64,000 nt of DNA, from positions 5,690,001 to 5,754,000 of the forward strand of contig NZ_CP091110.1 of NCBI RefSeq assembly GCF_021560175.1, written 5' to 3'. This stretch comes from Neobacillus drentensis. Its GTDB lineage: Bacteria; Bacillota; Bacilli; Bacillales; Cytobacillaceae. Shown here piece after piece: positions 43,887-53,035 of the stretch. Position 1 is the stretch's first letter, and every line of letters begins with the position of its first letter. The notes beneath the pieces were generated by a model. It had not been told where the DNA came from. It saw nothing but the letters and a program-made list of their open reading frames with translations, and ran no database searches. The translations under genes were made by a program, and so were the position numbers.

Positions 43887-44693
43887 TTATAAAATACCGG
43901 CCCAGTGAATCAATATTCCGCCGATAATGATCCCAAGTGTTAGTTTAGTGATACTTACTTTTCGTTTCATTAAGGTAAATACTATAAAGGTTATTAATAA
44001 TGGCAACATGTTCGGAAAAATTTGATTTAATATGTCTTGAACAACTACTTTTGCTCCATTGATATTCAAATGAAGGGGGGTTTTTACATTTAACATCGTG
44101 GCTACCATTCCTCCGACAACAACTAGACCAATAGTTGTCGCAATCGCCATTATTTTTTCCATTAAGCCTTCTTTTTGAATTTTCTCAAGAGAGGATACAC
44201 CCACACGGTACCCTAATCTCAACCCCGCGATTCTTACGAATAAGTGTGGAATATTATATAAAAGGAAGAATAGAATAGGGCCAAAGATATTTCCTTGTGT
44301 CGCAAGGGAAATCCCAATTCCTGCTGCAATGACTCTAAATGTGCCCCAGAATAGCGAGTCCCCAATTCCTGCAAGCGGGCCCATTAAGGACGCCTTTACG
44401 GCATTGATAGAATTGTCATCGAAGTCTTCATTGTTCGCGTTTTGTTCTTCCATTGCTGCTGAAATGCCCATTATCGTTGTTGAAATGGCAGGTGTCGTGT
44501 TAAAAATCTCCAAATGGCGATTTAACGCCTTTACCTGATCGTCATGTTGCGTATACAGTTTTTTGATAACGGGAATCATTGCGTATACATATCCCATATT
44601 TTGCATCCGTTCGTAGTTGAACGCTCCTTGAAGGGCTAGCGATCTCCAAAAAACTTGGCGAAGTTCTTTTTTCGTCACTTTTTTCTCAGTCAA
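43887..44693 (-). CDS. Mannose-family PTS component IID
   Basis: 268 residues. IID features: RSLALQGAFNYERMQNMGY near the N-terminus, GPLAGIGDSLFWGTFR in the middle, and hydrophobic C-terminal segments. It forms the membrane channel with IIC. TTG at 44693 has GGGGAG seven bases upstream and overlaps the IIC end by 8; a TTG at 44699 is closer to the site. Confidence 0.9.
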   Translation of the reverse strand: MTEKKVTKKELRQVFWRSLALQGAFNYERMQNMGYVYAMIPVIKKLYTQHDDQVKALNRHLEIFNTTPAISTTIMGISAAMEEQNANNEDFDDNSINAVKASLMGPLAGIGDSLFWGTFRVIAAGIGISLATQGNIFGPILFFLLYNIPHLFVRIAGLRLGYRVGVSSLEKIQKEGLMEKIMAIATTIGLVVVGGMVATMLNVKTPLHLNINGAKVVVQDILNQIFPNMLPLLITFIVFTLMKRKVSITKLTLGIIIGGILIHWAGIL

Positions 44694-45477
44694 AGTCAAT
44701 CTCCCCTTCCGTTAAATTATCGATGGCCATAGAGCCATTTCCAACCTGGGATTGATTATTAATAACAATATGAATAATAATGGCAATACAAGCTCCGAAT
44801 AAGGCAATGGCTGTAATATTTAACCCGAGGTAAGAGGCTGCCAAAAATCCAAGGAAGAAAAATACTGCCATTTTCTTCGAATATAGCATATCAAGCAATA
44901 AGGCAAATCCGACGGCAGGAAGCAGATTCCCAGCAACGCCTAACCCATCAAGAATGGTTTTAGGAACTGCATTTATTAAACCTTTTACTTGGTCTGCTCC
45001 TAAAATTATCGCTAAAAAGGTTGGAATAAAGACACTTAGAAAGAATAATACAGGTGGAATCCACATCATCATTGTCACACCACGAAAATCGGCCTTGGCA
45101 GCGAACTTTTCTGCTTTATGCATAAAATAACCATTAACGATACGTACCAAAACCCCTAAAGATTGAGCTAACACAGCGATCGGAACAGCAATAACCAACG
45201 CTACCTCCGGTCCTTTCCCGGTTAAAATAGCAAATGCAGTTCCCAGTACCCCGCCTGTTACAACATCCGGAGGAGTTGATGCACCAATTCCTGCAATCCC
45301 CATCCAGATTAATTCTAGCTGGGCCCCTATTATGACACCCTGCTTGACATCTCCAAGAACCAATCCGACTAATAATCCGGTAACGAGAGGACGCTCGAGC
45401 ATAAGGGCACCGAAAATTCGGCTGTCCAAGATGCCAATTCCTGCAATAATTCCCAGCATAATTGCTTGTGAAACCAT
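44686..45477 (-). CDS. Mannose-family PTS component IIC
   Basis: 263 residues, about seven helices: GIIAGIGILDSRIFGALMLERPLVTGLLVGLVLGD (split by position 9-43), then GAQLELIWMGIAGIGA. It is the sugar-translocating subunit. The hydrophilic tail overlaps the IID start. RBS AAAGGGGG. Confidence 0.92.
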   Translation of the reverse strand: MVSQAIMLGIIAGIGILDSRIFGALMLERPLVTGLLVGLVLGDVKQGVIIGAQLELIWMGIAGIGASTPPDVVTGGVLGTAFAILTGKGPEVALVIAVPIAVLAQSLGVLVRIVNGYFMHKAEKFAAKADFRGVTMMMWIPPVLFFLSVFIPTFLAIILGADQVKGLINAVPKTILDGLGVAGNLLPAVGFALLLDMLYSKKMAVFFFLGFLAASYLGLNITAIALFGACIAIIIHIVINNQSQVGNGSMAIDNLTEGEIDFD

Positions 45478-45498
45478 TTTATATCCCCCTTTTAGATA

Positions 45499-45981
45499 CT
45501 AATTTTTTAGTAAATCTTTTAGATTTTTCTTCTTGTCACGAGGTAACATCCTAAATTCTAGGTCAACTGCACATTCTTCCATCTCTTTAAAATTAGCTAA
45601 GTCTCGGTCATCTACCGCAACTAAGTCGGTTAGTTTTCGCTTTCCTTCCGAAAAACGCAACCCGCCTACATTAATTTCCTTTAATACGCCCCCAGAACTT
45701 TTGACAAGTTCCAGCGCGTCATCCGTGTTTTTCACGAGTACCAACACTCTACTTTTTTGGGATTCAGCAAATTTTTGAACAATTTCACCAGACTCCTGTA
45801 CCCCGCGGATGTATAATTTTACGTTATCGGGTTTTGCTAGATTCAAGGCCATTGCCTTCATCTGATCATTCTTCGCCTCATCATTTACAACGAGGATGAC
45901 ATTAATCTCCAATGCTTTGCTCCAGCCATAGGCTACTTGTCCGTGAATTAAACGGTCGTCAATCCGTAATAATGAGATCAT
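45499..45981 (-). CDS. Mannose-family PTS component IIB
   Basis: 160 residues. The phosphorylation site is RIDDRLIHGQVA (His14), the hallmark of IIB-Man/Lev/Sor. It takes phosphate from IIA and passes it to the incoming sugar. The start overlaps the IIA gene by 23 bases. Confidence 0.93.
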   Translation of the reverse strand: MISLLRIDDRLIHGQVAYGWSKALEINVILVVNDEAKNDQMKAMALNLAKPDNVKLYIRGVQESGEIVQKFAESQKSRVLVLVKNTDDALELVKSSGGVLKEINVGGLRFSEGKRKLTDLVAVDDRDLANFKEMEECAVDLEFRMLPRDKKKNLKDLLKN

Positions 45982-46399
45982 CTTCTTCCCTTCCTTCCTG
46001 TGTTTCTACTAATTTATTAATATGAATAATTCCTTCTTTGGCAGAGCGGACTCCTTCGTTAATCATGTCCTTAATGCTGAGTTCATCCCCTGATAAAATC
46101 ATGGTCAGCATCATGGGAAGGTTTAAACCTGTAATAATATCAAAGTCCTTATGTTCCATCAGAAGCTCGGTACAAATATTTGTAACGCTTCCTCCAAAGA
46201 CATCCGTTAAAACAATAAAATGTTCATCCTCCTTTTTCGCTGTTAAAATCTTTTTTAATTCCTCTTTTGCTAAATCACCGGATTTTAGTTTAGTCATTCC
46301 AAAGTATGAAACATTCGAAGTCTTACCAGCAATTAGTTCTAATGTTTCAATAAATGCTTTGGATAACTCTCCGTGTGTAGCAATCAAAAAATGCTTCAT
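45959..46399 (-). CDS. Mannose-family PTS component IIA
   Basis: 146 residues. The active His is in LIATHGELS (His9) and VLTDVFGGSVTN is the second signature. It receives phosphate from HPr. First gene of the PTS operon, with GGAGG and a -24/-12 promoter 34-49 bases upstream. Confidence 0.93.
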   Translation of the reverse strand: MKHFLIATHGELSKAFIETLELIAGKTSNVSYFGMTKLKSGDLAKEELKKILTAKKEDEHFIVLTDVFGGSVTNICTELLMEHKDFDIITGLNLPMMLTMILSGDELSIKDMINEGVRSAKEGIIHINKLVETQEGREEDDLIITD

Positions 46400-46432
46400 T
46401 TCATAACCTCCTTTGTTTCTTACACTTTATAA

Positions 46433-46448
46433 TGCAAGAAGCATGCCA
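46433..46448 (-). promoter_or_regulatory. Sigma-54 promoter of the PTS operon
   Basis: Minus strand TGGCATGCTTCTTGCA: GG and GC are ten bases apart as required for -24/-12 recognition. The -24 half overlaps a palindrome (GCATGCCA/TGGCATGC, 46441-46462). A LevR-type activator is encoded at 39106. Confidence 0.85.
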
Positions 46449-46675
46449 AAATTATGGCATGCTTTAAAGTTTTTTGAATTTTTTGCCTAAATCCTTTTGC
46501 GGCAAGGTGTTGTGCTTGGTACTATCAATAAGTTATTCAATCTCTTGAAACGTCATCTGCACACTATCATTATCTTTCAGCACACTAAAACATTTTTGAT
46601 GGCGGCGCTTTCTTTTGTGTGCGCACGATTAATTGATCGGTTATCTCACTTCTTTTTAAAAAAGAATCCTTGTCC

Positions 46676-46759
46676 TTTAATCAACAAGATGGTACTTCGT
46701 GGAAAGACCCAAATACCGCAATAACATAGTCCAAGGTATCTATCTGGGATTACTAGAAT
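46676..46759 (+). pseudogene. 3' remnant of an SH3-amidase-like gene
   Basis: Translates NQQDGTS then, after a one-base shift, RNNIVQGIYLGLLE-stop. This matches SNQQEDS...RNNVAQGIYLGLLDYFQ at the end of the intact amidase (33778-34950). It is a duplicate or relic, open at neither frame upstream. The rest of 46463-46675 shows no recognisable gene. Confidence 0.78.
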
Positions 46760-46772
46760 AGTTCCAACCAAT

Positions 46773-46808
46773 ATAAAAAGCACGGAATCAGTTCCCGTGC
46801 TTTTTAGC
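46773..46808. terminator. Bidirectional terminator
   Basis: AAAAAGCACGG and CCGTGCTTTTT around eight to nine bases, downstream of the amidase remnant and of ansA (minus strand). Confidence 0.8.
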
Positions 46809-46897
46809 GGCCGAACTCGGCCCCCTCATTCTTTTATCCTCAAGTATGAATCTATCTTCTTATAAAGACAGAATCTAATATTTTTCGCTTCCGTCTA

Positions 46898-47935
46898 TTA
46901 AAGCAAACGAATAAGAGGTTCTATTTCGATATCGTCTTCTTGATCTGATTTGACGGTTAAGTCCTCTGCAATTGGTGTTTCAATGATTTTCTTAACCTCT
47001 TCCAGAGAATGCGCTTGTCCCAATGCCCACATTAATTTGGGTACAATGGCTTCTGTATTCATATCCCCAGATAATATAACTTGATGCTGAGCTACCTTAC
47101 GGCCCACTTCATATAGAAGCAGGTCTTCCCCTTCTTCCAGGCATTGCGTTGTGATAACGACCGCAATCCCCTTTTCCGTAAGCTCTTGGATTTTTGAAAG
47201 CAAGTTCCTTCCTTCAAAAGGCAAGCCACCGTTTCCAAAGCTTTCAATGATAATTCCTTTATATAAATCTTTTAGACAATCAAAAGTCTCAGGCTTCATA
47301 CCAGGATATAATTTCATCAAAAATACATCGGTACATATGTTAGCATGAAAAGAAAACCTTTTTGAGGTACGAACAGGTTTCCATTTATAATTAATTTCAT
47401 TTCTATCTATGTAAGCTACATACGGATGGTTAATACTTTCAAATGCATCATAACTTTTTGTTCTCATTTTAACTGCTCTTGTTCCAAGAATGACTCGGCC
47501 ATCAAATAGGACAAATACTCCGCCAATATCCTCACAAGCAAACCGTAGGGCATCGGAAACATTTTTTTTCGCATCCGTTTGTTTGAAACTGATCGGGACC
47601 TGTGATCCGGTCAGCACAACCGGCTTTTCCAGACCCTGCAGCATATAAGAAAGGGCTGAGGATGTATACGCTAACGTATCTGTTCCATGTGTAATGACAA
47701 ATCCGTCATAATCATAATAATGGGTATAGATGGCCTCAGCGATCTTTATCCATTGCTCTGGCTGCAAATTGGTACTATCAATATTCATTAAAATTCTACC
47801 GTCAACATGTACATCACTTGATGTTTCTGGTAAAAAATCCAAGATTTCTTCAACAGATAATTCTGGAACCAGCCCCTCATTCCTCTCTACTGAGGCAATT
47901 GTTCCACCGGTAGCAAACAATAAAATCTTCTTCAC
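46898..47935 (-). CDS. ansA: L-asparaginase, type I
   Basis: 345 residues. The two catalytic threonine motifs are visible: FATGGTIAS (Thr near 12) and VITHGTDTLAYT (Thr-Asp near 90). No signal peptide, so it is the cytosolic type I enzyme, hydrolysing asparagine to aspartate and ammonia. GTG at 47935 lies nine bases from GGAG and gives MKKILLFATGG; upstream ATG codons overlap the site. It is divergent from its probable regulator ansR. No ansB follows. Confidence 0.92.
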   Translation of the reverse strand: MKKILLFATGGTIASVERNEGLVPELSVEEILDFLPETSSDVHVDGRILMNIDSTNLQPEQWIKIAEAIYTHYYDYDGFVITHGTDTLAYTSSALSYMLQGLEKPVVLTGSQVPISFKQTDAKKNVSDALRFACEDIGGVFVLFDGRVILGTRAVKMRTKSYDAFESINHPYVAYIDRNEINYKWKPVRTSKRFSFHANICTDVFLMKLYPGMKPETFDCLKDLYKGIIIESFGNGGLPFEGRNLLSKIQELTEKGIAVVITTQCLEEGEDLLLYEVGRKVAQHQVILSGDMNTEAIVPKLMWALGQAHSLEEVKKIIETPIAEDLTVKSDQEDDIEIEPLIRLL

Positions 47936-47970
47936 AAGCAACATCTCCATTGAAAAGAATGGTCAAGATT

Positions 47971-48050
47971 TACGCGAAACGCGTATTTATACTAGCTATT
48001 ATATAACTAAATTATGAAAAATCAATATATTGTTCTCGTTTCGCGTATAC
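47971..48050 (-). promoter_or_regulatory. ansA promoter and AnsR-type operators
   Basis: Minus strand TTGATT (48020-48025), 16-base spacer, TATAAT (47998-48003). The palindrome TACGCGAAACGCGTA lies downstream of -10 (47971-47985), and a second copy of its core, GTATACGCGAAAC, lies upstream (48038-48050). The two sites bracket the promoter, fitting repression by the divergent XRE protein. Confidence 0.7.
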
Positions 48051-48079
48051 CTTTTCTAGTATTCTCCAATTTTCAATGG

Positions 48080-48085
48080 TATAAT
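48080..48085 (+). promoter_or_regulatory. Extended -10 box of ansR
   Basis: TGGTATAAT, 35 bases before the ansR start, with no clear -35. Confidence 0.5.
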
Positions 48086-48119
48086 AAATCCAATATTAAA
48101 AAGCTGGAGGCCTGAGAAC

Positions 48120-48467
48120 ATGCTGGAACGTTTATCTGTATTAAGAAAAGAGCGAAAATGGTCCCTACAGGAAACGGCCGACAAACTAGGGATAGCAAAA
48201 AGTACTTATGCCGGTTACGAATCAGGCTATCGTGAACCCTCCCTCCTCTCCTTATTACAAATTGCGGATTTATTTGATACAACGGTTGATTATTTATTAC
48301 GAGCAGAAAAGGACGATTTTATTGAGATTACAAATTTTTCAAGTAGCATTTCTCACAGACTTTCAATAGATGGGGAACTTTTGTCAGCCGATGAATTAAT
48401 CGATTTTGTCTCTTTTGTGAGGGTGAAAAGAATGTTGAAAGCAAAGGAAATCAAAAAAGAAGCCTAG
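48120..48467 (+). CDS. ansR: XRE-family transcriptional repressor
   Basis: 115 residues. An N-terminal Cro/C1-type helix-turn-helix (LRKERKWSLQETADKLGIAK then STYAGYESGYREPSL, residues 8-42) precedes a short helical C-terminal half. Divergent position beside ansA and the repeated operator between them match the AnsR repressor, released by aspartate in B. subtilis. GGAGG precedes the ATG. Confidence 0.88.
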   Translation: MLERLSVLRKERKWSLQETADKLGIAKSTYAGYESGYREPSLLSLLQIADLFDTTVDYLLRAEKDDFIEITNFSSSISHRLSIDGELLSADELIDFVSFVRVKRMLKAKEIKKEA

Positions 48468-48502
48468 ATATGTAAGATCCTCAATAGGTATTCCAATAAC
48501 AA

Positions 48503-48541
48503 AACAGCACCTCCAAATGAACATGGAAGGTGCTTTTACTT
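48503..48541 (+). terminator. Terminator of ansR
   Basis: AGCACCT and AGGTGCT with flanking A/T runs. Confidence 0.85.
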
Positions 48542-48615
48542 TTTTTAGAATATGATAGGGTTCAACGTAACGTATGAATAGGAGTACGCTTTAAGATTGG
48601 TCTCTGTCCAATAGG

Positions 48616-48702
48616 ACTGCGGTTCTTGTGCTTCCAAAAAAAAGCATGGGGACGGTTCTTGTGCTTCTAAAAAAAAGAAGCATGAGAACCGTCCCCATGC
48701 TT
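48616..48702 (-). repeat. PTR cluster (about three arms), last one abutting a stop
   Basis: A partial arm at 48616-48635, one arm at 48641-48667 in the GGGACGGTTCT sense, and one at 48676-48702 in the opposite sense with eight A before it, touching the TAG at 48703. Confidence 0.85.
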
Positions 48703-49578
48703 CTAGTACTTATTTAGCTCCTGAATCGGTGTTTGGATGATGACTGGACTTTTATTAGGGTCCAACCATTTTAGGATGTTGACGACATTGGTTTGGGAAG
48801 TGGCGGTACATCCCAATGTATAGCTGCTTCCAATGTGGAAGAAGATTGCACTGCCTTTATAAGGAGTTCGTTGTGCATTGTATCTAATAACGAAGCCGTA
48901 GCTATAGGCTGCGATATTCATGTTTTCAGCACTCTTCCATTGACCTTGTGTTTTACTTCTTGATTGCCAAGTGTTGTAAAGTGTTGAGGTTGGATCATCT
49001 ACCCAAACATCATCGCTTGTGATTTTTCTGTACGGCAGTTTGGTTCCTGGATTAGCATAACGTCCAAATGTGGTTCCAATTGCATACCTCCCAATTGGAG
49101 ACCGTTTACCGCCTTCACGCATATTTGTGTATGTGGCAAATCCATATTTACCAATATAGCCTGTTGTGGTTAACACAGGTACCCATTTACCAAGGGAATT
49201 TCTCTCAAAGGTACGAATTTCAGCACTTGAAGTATTGTAACCATTAGCTGTTACCAGAATTAACTGTTTGTTGCCTCCAACTGTCTTCAAACCTTCGGCC
49301 AAATTCTTAGTGGTTAGGTATTGATTGGATGCCCAACCTGTTTTACCACTAACCGTTACCTTATCCCACGCACCTTGCGTTTGAGAAACGGTGACAGCTT
49401 GGTTTTGCTTGACGGTTGTGACAATTGCGTAGGTCGTACCCGGTCCCGTTCTGACATTCAAGGTGGTCGCTGTTACATATTTTGTTACAGTTGTCGCAGC
49501 TTGAACCGGTTTCACTACAAGTAACCCTGCAAATAAAACAAACATCGCAACAAAGATTGCAAATCCCTTTTTAAACAT
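48703..49578 (-). CDS. SH3-domain L,D-transpeptidase-like (YkuD) exported protein
   Basis: 291 residues. A Sec signal peptide (ends near KPVQAAT, about 28) precedes one SH3b domain (about 34-90, TTLNVRTGPGTTYAIVTTVK). A YkuD-like domain follows, with the catalytic signature FFHIGSSYTLGCTATSQ (His and Cys). It probably cross-links or edits peptidoglycan; carboxypeptidase or lipoprotein-attachment roles are possible. The RBS is a weak GGGGAAGG. A 3' remnant of a second copy is at 28262. Confidence 0.88.
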   Translation of the reverse strand: MFKKGFAIFVAMFVLFAGLLVVKPVQAATTVTKYVTATTLNVRTGPGTTYAIVTTVKQNQAVTVSQTQGAWDKVTVSGKTGWASNQYLTTKNLAEGLKTVGGNKQLILVTANGYNTSSAEIRTFERNSLGKWVPVLTTTGYIGKYGFATYTNMREGGKRSPIGRYAIGTTFGRYANPGTKLPYRKITSDDVWVDDPTSTLYNTWQSRSKTQGQWKSAENMNIAAYSYGFVIRYNAQRTPYKGSAIFFHIGSSYTLGCTATSQTNVVNILKWLDPNKSPVIIQTPIQELNKY

Positions 49579-49677
49579 CTACTTACCTTCCCCATTCTAG
49601 TTATACTATTTTCCATTCTAATTATATAACCATTATATCACTCTATTTCAATAGGGATTACGTCCCCTTCCGTGGGG

Positions 49678-49705
49678 GAGCATGGGGACGGTTCTCTTGC
49701 TTCCT
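49678..49705. repeat. PTR at the edge of a composite element
   Basis: GAGCATGGGGACGGTTCTCT then TGCTTCC, in the same orientation relative to the composite as the PTR at 33230. Confidence 0.85.
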
Positions 49706-50060
49706 TATTTTTTAGAATTGAAATTCTATCAATCAATCTCCCATCCAACGACACGATTTCGACCACATTCCCTATATGCTATACTATTCAAACGTTTGTT
49801 TAAAAATACGAAAACTATTTGTCCATCATGAATGTATCCTTCAAACTCAAAAAAAGAATGTCGAATATAGTTTCGAATATTTTTAGATAAAATGACAATT
49901 TCCCGGAAAATTCTATAGAAATCGAGTCACCTTCTATCATTCTTCCCATTTCCTACTGATTCGCTATTAAACAAGCGTTTGATTAATAGTGGGTGAAACC
50001 CACATTAATTCTATATTTCCATCCCCAATGGTTTAAAAGAAATGTCGAGAACTAAGAGAA
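49678..50060. mobile_element. Composite MITE-like element, second long copy
   Basis: After the PTR: TATACTATTCAAACGTTTGT... (49788), ATGTCGAATA, the CAATTTCCCGGAAAATT block (49903), AAATCGAGTC, then palindrome TTAAACAAGCGTTTGATTAA (49970) and AATGTCGAG (50041). Order and spacing match 33358-33650. No PTR is seen at the right end, so that edge is lost or absent. No gene is seen in 49579-50317. Confidence 0.55.
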
Positions 50061-50317
50061 TTAAGCCATTTTAAATGCTGAAGACCATTTAATCTATTTC
50101 TTCAACCTCCTAGCTGTGTTTAACCGAATTATGAACGAAACAAATATTTTGAACCCATCCCGCGCGAATAATCCTAGCCTTTCATTAGGTTAATACTGCG
50201 GCAGGATCATTAGAATTCCATTAAAAATAATTTTTTTCTAGAAAATAGGTTTAGTAAATCAATAGTGTGGAAGCTACAAAAGGGAGTGTAAAAATTCAGT
50301 TAACAAGGAGGACGCAA

Positions 50318-51085
50318 ATGTCACAAAAGACAAAAAGTTCATTGTCTCGACGGAAATTCATTCAAAATTCCAGTTATGTAGCAGGCGGGCTAATCGGAGG
50401 AGGTCTCCTAGGGGGCCTGGGAGGAATCGTTGGCAGAAACATCTTTGGACATGAAACTGCCACCACAACCGCTACCCCATCCAAACGCGTTGCAGACGAA
50501 TCCTACAACCACGCTTTTATGTATTTCACGAATCCGGCCCAATTCGAGGTACTTAAAGCAGCTATCGACCGCATCTATCCGGAAGACGAAAACGGACCGG
50601 GTGCAACCGGGCTTGGCGTTCATTTCTTCATTGACCATCAACTAGCAGGGACCTACGGCCATAATGCCAGGGACTATATGCAAGGGCCCTTTGCAGCGGG
50701 CTCCAACTTCCAAGGGTATCAGTCGCCACTCAAACGCCACCAAGTATTCGACGTTGGCCTCGATGCCTTACAAACTTACAGCCAAAGTCAATACAAAAAG
50801 GCCTTCCCCGACATCACAGACGACCAAAAGGACACAATCTTGAAGGCGTTCGCAGAAGATAAAGTCCCGCTAAAAGGGGTAACATCTAAAACATTTTTCA
50901 GCATTCTCCGGGCGCTTACCCTAGAAGGTGTATATTCGGACCCATTATATGGCGGAAACCGTAACATGGAGGGCTGGAAAATGAAAAAGTTCCCTGGCAG
51001 CCAAATGGCCTATATCAACCAAATCGAATCGAAGAAATTCAAAACCATGAAACCACAAAGTTTAAACAAACATTTTAACTCATAA
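50318..51085 (+). CDS. Gluconate 2-dehydrogenase subunit 3 family protein, Tat signal
   Basis: 255 residues. Twin-arginine signal SLSRRKFIQNSS and a Gly-rich hydrophobic stretch (about 20-45), then a GADH subunit 3 domain (FEVLKAAIDRIYPEDENGPG, VYSDPLYGGNRNMEGWKMKKFPG split here). This small subunit carries the signal for export and escorts the flavoprotein encoded 25 bases downstream. ATG 50318 follows AAGGAGG. Confidence 0.9.
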   Translation: MSQKTKSSLSRRKFIQNSSYVAGGLIGGGLLGGLGGIVGRNIFGHETATTTATPSKRVADESYNHAFMYFTNPAQFEVLKAAIDRIYPEDENGPGATGLGVHFFIDHQLAGTYGHNARDYMQGPFAAGSNFQGYQSPLKRHQVFDVGLDALQTYSQSQYKKAFPDITDDQKDTILKAFAEDKVPLKGVTSKTFFSILRALTLEGVYSDPLYGGNRNMEGWKMKKFPGSQMAYINQIESKKFKTMKPQSLNKHFNS

Positions 51086-51110
51086 TGAATCGGATGACGG
51101 AGGATGAGAA

Positions 51111-52820
51111 ATGGCGAAACAATTACCAAAAACAGATGTAGTTATTGTGGGTGTCGGCTGGGCGGGCGGAATCCTCGCGGCTGAGCTCGGAAAACAAGGA
51201 CTAAAAGTCGTTGGCTTAGAGCGCGGCAGAGAGCGAAGTATCAAAGACTACACGATGATTCATGATGAACTCCGCTACGGAATCCGCTACGAATTAATGC
51301 AGGATTTATCAAAAGAAACAGTCACCTTCCGCAACACTCTAAAAGAACAGGCACTGCCCATGAGGCAGCTGGGATCCTTCCTGCTCGGTGAGGGCCTCGG
51401 AGGTGCAGGAGTTCACTGGAATGGACATACCTTCCGCTTCCTGCCCTATGATTTTGAAATTAAAACACAAACGGTAAAAAAATACGGGGCGAATAAAGTA
51501 AAAGACTTGCAGATTCAAGATTGGGGTATAACCTATGATGAACTGGAACCCTATTATGACAAATATGAAAAAACGGCCGGCATCGGCGGGGAAGAAAATC
51601 CATTTGCGGGTAAACGTTCCAACCCATATCCAAATCCGCCAATGAAGGACACACCATTGACGGACCGTTTTAAAAAAGCCGCGAAGAATCTAAAGCTTCA
51701 TCCCTATCAGATGCCATCAGCGAATATGACAAAGGCCTATGAAAACCCGTATGGGGCCAAAATGGCTCCTTGCCAATACTGCGGTTTTTGTGAGCGGTTT
51801 GGCTGTGAGTATGGGGCAAAAGCAGATCCAACGGTTGCGGTGATTCCTTTTGCAAAAAATACGGGGAACTTTCAATACAGGACATACTCCAACGTTACCC
51901 AAATTCTTCATGATGGTAAAAAAGCAACGGGTGTCCGCTACATAGATGTGCAAACAAATGAGGAATTCATTCAGCCGGCGGAAATCGTGGTCTTAACCAG
52001 TTATGTTATGAACAATGCCCGCCTTCTATTAACCTCTAAACTTGGAAGACCTTATAATCCTAATACAGGTGAGGGTGTGATTGGTAAAAACTATTGTTAT
52101 CAAATCAACCCTGGAACACAAGGCTTCTTTGAAGACGAAGAGTTTAATACCTTCATGGGTGCCGGTGCACTCGGGGCAACTCTTGATGATTATAATGGCG
52201 ATAACTTCGACCATTCCAGTCTTAATTTTATTCACGGAGGATCGATTACCCTGAATCAGTCGGGCTATCGTGCCATCCAACATAACCCGGTTCCAAGTGA
52301 CGTGCCAAGCTGGGGAAAAGAATTTAAACAAGCCTCGCTTAAATATTTTACTCGATCAATCAATATTGGAGCACAAGGAGCCTCCATGCCAACCAGGATG
52401 AATTATCTTGATTTAGATCCAACTTATAAAGACGCGTATGGACAGCCCCTTTTACGCTTAACATATGATTTTACGGAACAGGATAAAAATCTATACAGCT
52501 ATATCGGAAAACAAACGGACAGAATAATGAAGGAGATGGGCGCTTCCAAAATCAATGACCGTAAGACACTCGAACATTATGATATTGTCCCCTATCAGAC
52601 AACGCACAATACAGGCGGCGTCATCATGGGAGCGGATCCAGGAACGTCTGCAGTGAATAACTATTTGCAAATGTGGGATGCGGAGAATGTCTTTGTGGTA
52701 GGGGCATCGGCCTTTCCACACAATAGCGGCTACAATCCAACCGATACTGTTGGCGCCCTTGCCTATCGGGCTTCAGAGGGGATTATAAGATACAGCAAGC
52801 AAGGCGGAATGTTAGTGTAA
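51111..52820 (+). CDS. GMC oxidoreductase, large FAD subunit of a gluconate/sugar dehydrogenase
   Basis: 569 residues. FAD-binding GVGWAGG near residue 14, GEGLGGAGVHWNGHT (about 92), and C-terminal THNTGG and HNSGYNPTDTVGALAYRA with the active-site His. A cysteine cluster CQYCGFCERFGC (about 220) resembles the 3Fe-4S site of FAD-dependent glucose/fructose dehydrogenases. It lacks its own export signal and likely rides with subunit 3 through Tat. No cytochrome c subunit is nearby, so the electron acceptor is open (quinone or another carrier). The substrate (gluconate, glucose or another polyol) is not determined. Confidence 0.92.
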   Translation: MAKQLPKTDVVIVGVGWAGGILAAELGKQGLKVVGLERGRERSIKDYTMIHDELRYGIRYELMQDLSKETVTFRNTLKEQALPMRQLGSFLLGEGLGGAGVHWNGHTFRFLPYDFEIKTQTVKKYGANKVKDLQIQDWGITYDELEPYYDKYEKTAGIGGEENPFAGKRSNPYPNPPMKDTPLTDRFKKAAKNLKLHPYQMPSANMTKAYENPYGAKMAPCQYCGFCERFGCEYGAKADPTVAVIPFAKNTGNFQYRTYSNVTQILHDGKKATGVRYIDVQTNEEFIQPAEIVVLTSYVMNNARLLLTSKLGRPYNPNTGEGVIGKNYCYQINPGTQGFFEDEEFNTFMGAGALGATLDDYNGDNFDHSSLNFIHGGSITLNQSGYRAIQHNPVPSDVPSWGKEFKQASLKYFTRSINIGAQGASMPTRMNYLDLDPTYKDAYGQPLLRLTYDFTEQDKNLYSYIGKQTDRIMKEMGASKINDRKTLEHYDIVPYQTTHNTGGVIMGADPGTSAVNNYLQMWDAENVFVVGASAFPHNSGYNPTDTVGALAYRASEGIIRYSKQGGMLV

Positions 52821-52849
52821 TGATGTGAATCGGAGGCGCCCGGGTCTGC

Positions 52850-52988
52850 GTTATACAAGTTGGTCGGCTTTTTGTAAGTTGACGGGCGTTAACCGCAAGT
52901 TGGCTCTGCTATCCGCAAGTTGGCTTACACTATACGCGAGTTGGCTCATGCTATACGCAAGTTAGCTTCTGCTATACACAAGTTGGCC
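52850..52988. repeat. Degenerate ~21-nt tandem array (CGCAAGTTGGC units)
   Basis: AAGTT recurs at 52857, 52876, 52897, 52917, 52938, 52959 and 52980 (19-21 bp period), with units near TATACGCAAGTTGGCTC. It is the reverse-complement family of the array at 579-672. It lies between the dehydrogenase and tatA. Confidence 0.75.
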
Positions 52989-53035
52989 GGCTTTCCGAAG
53001 ATATAATTTCTAACACTATTAAAAAGGAGCGATAA

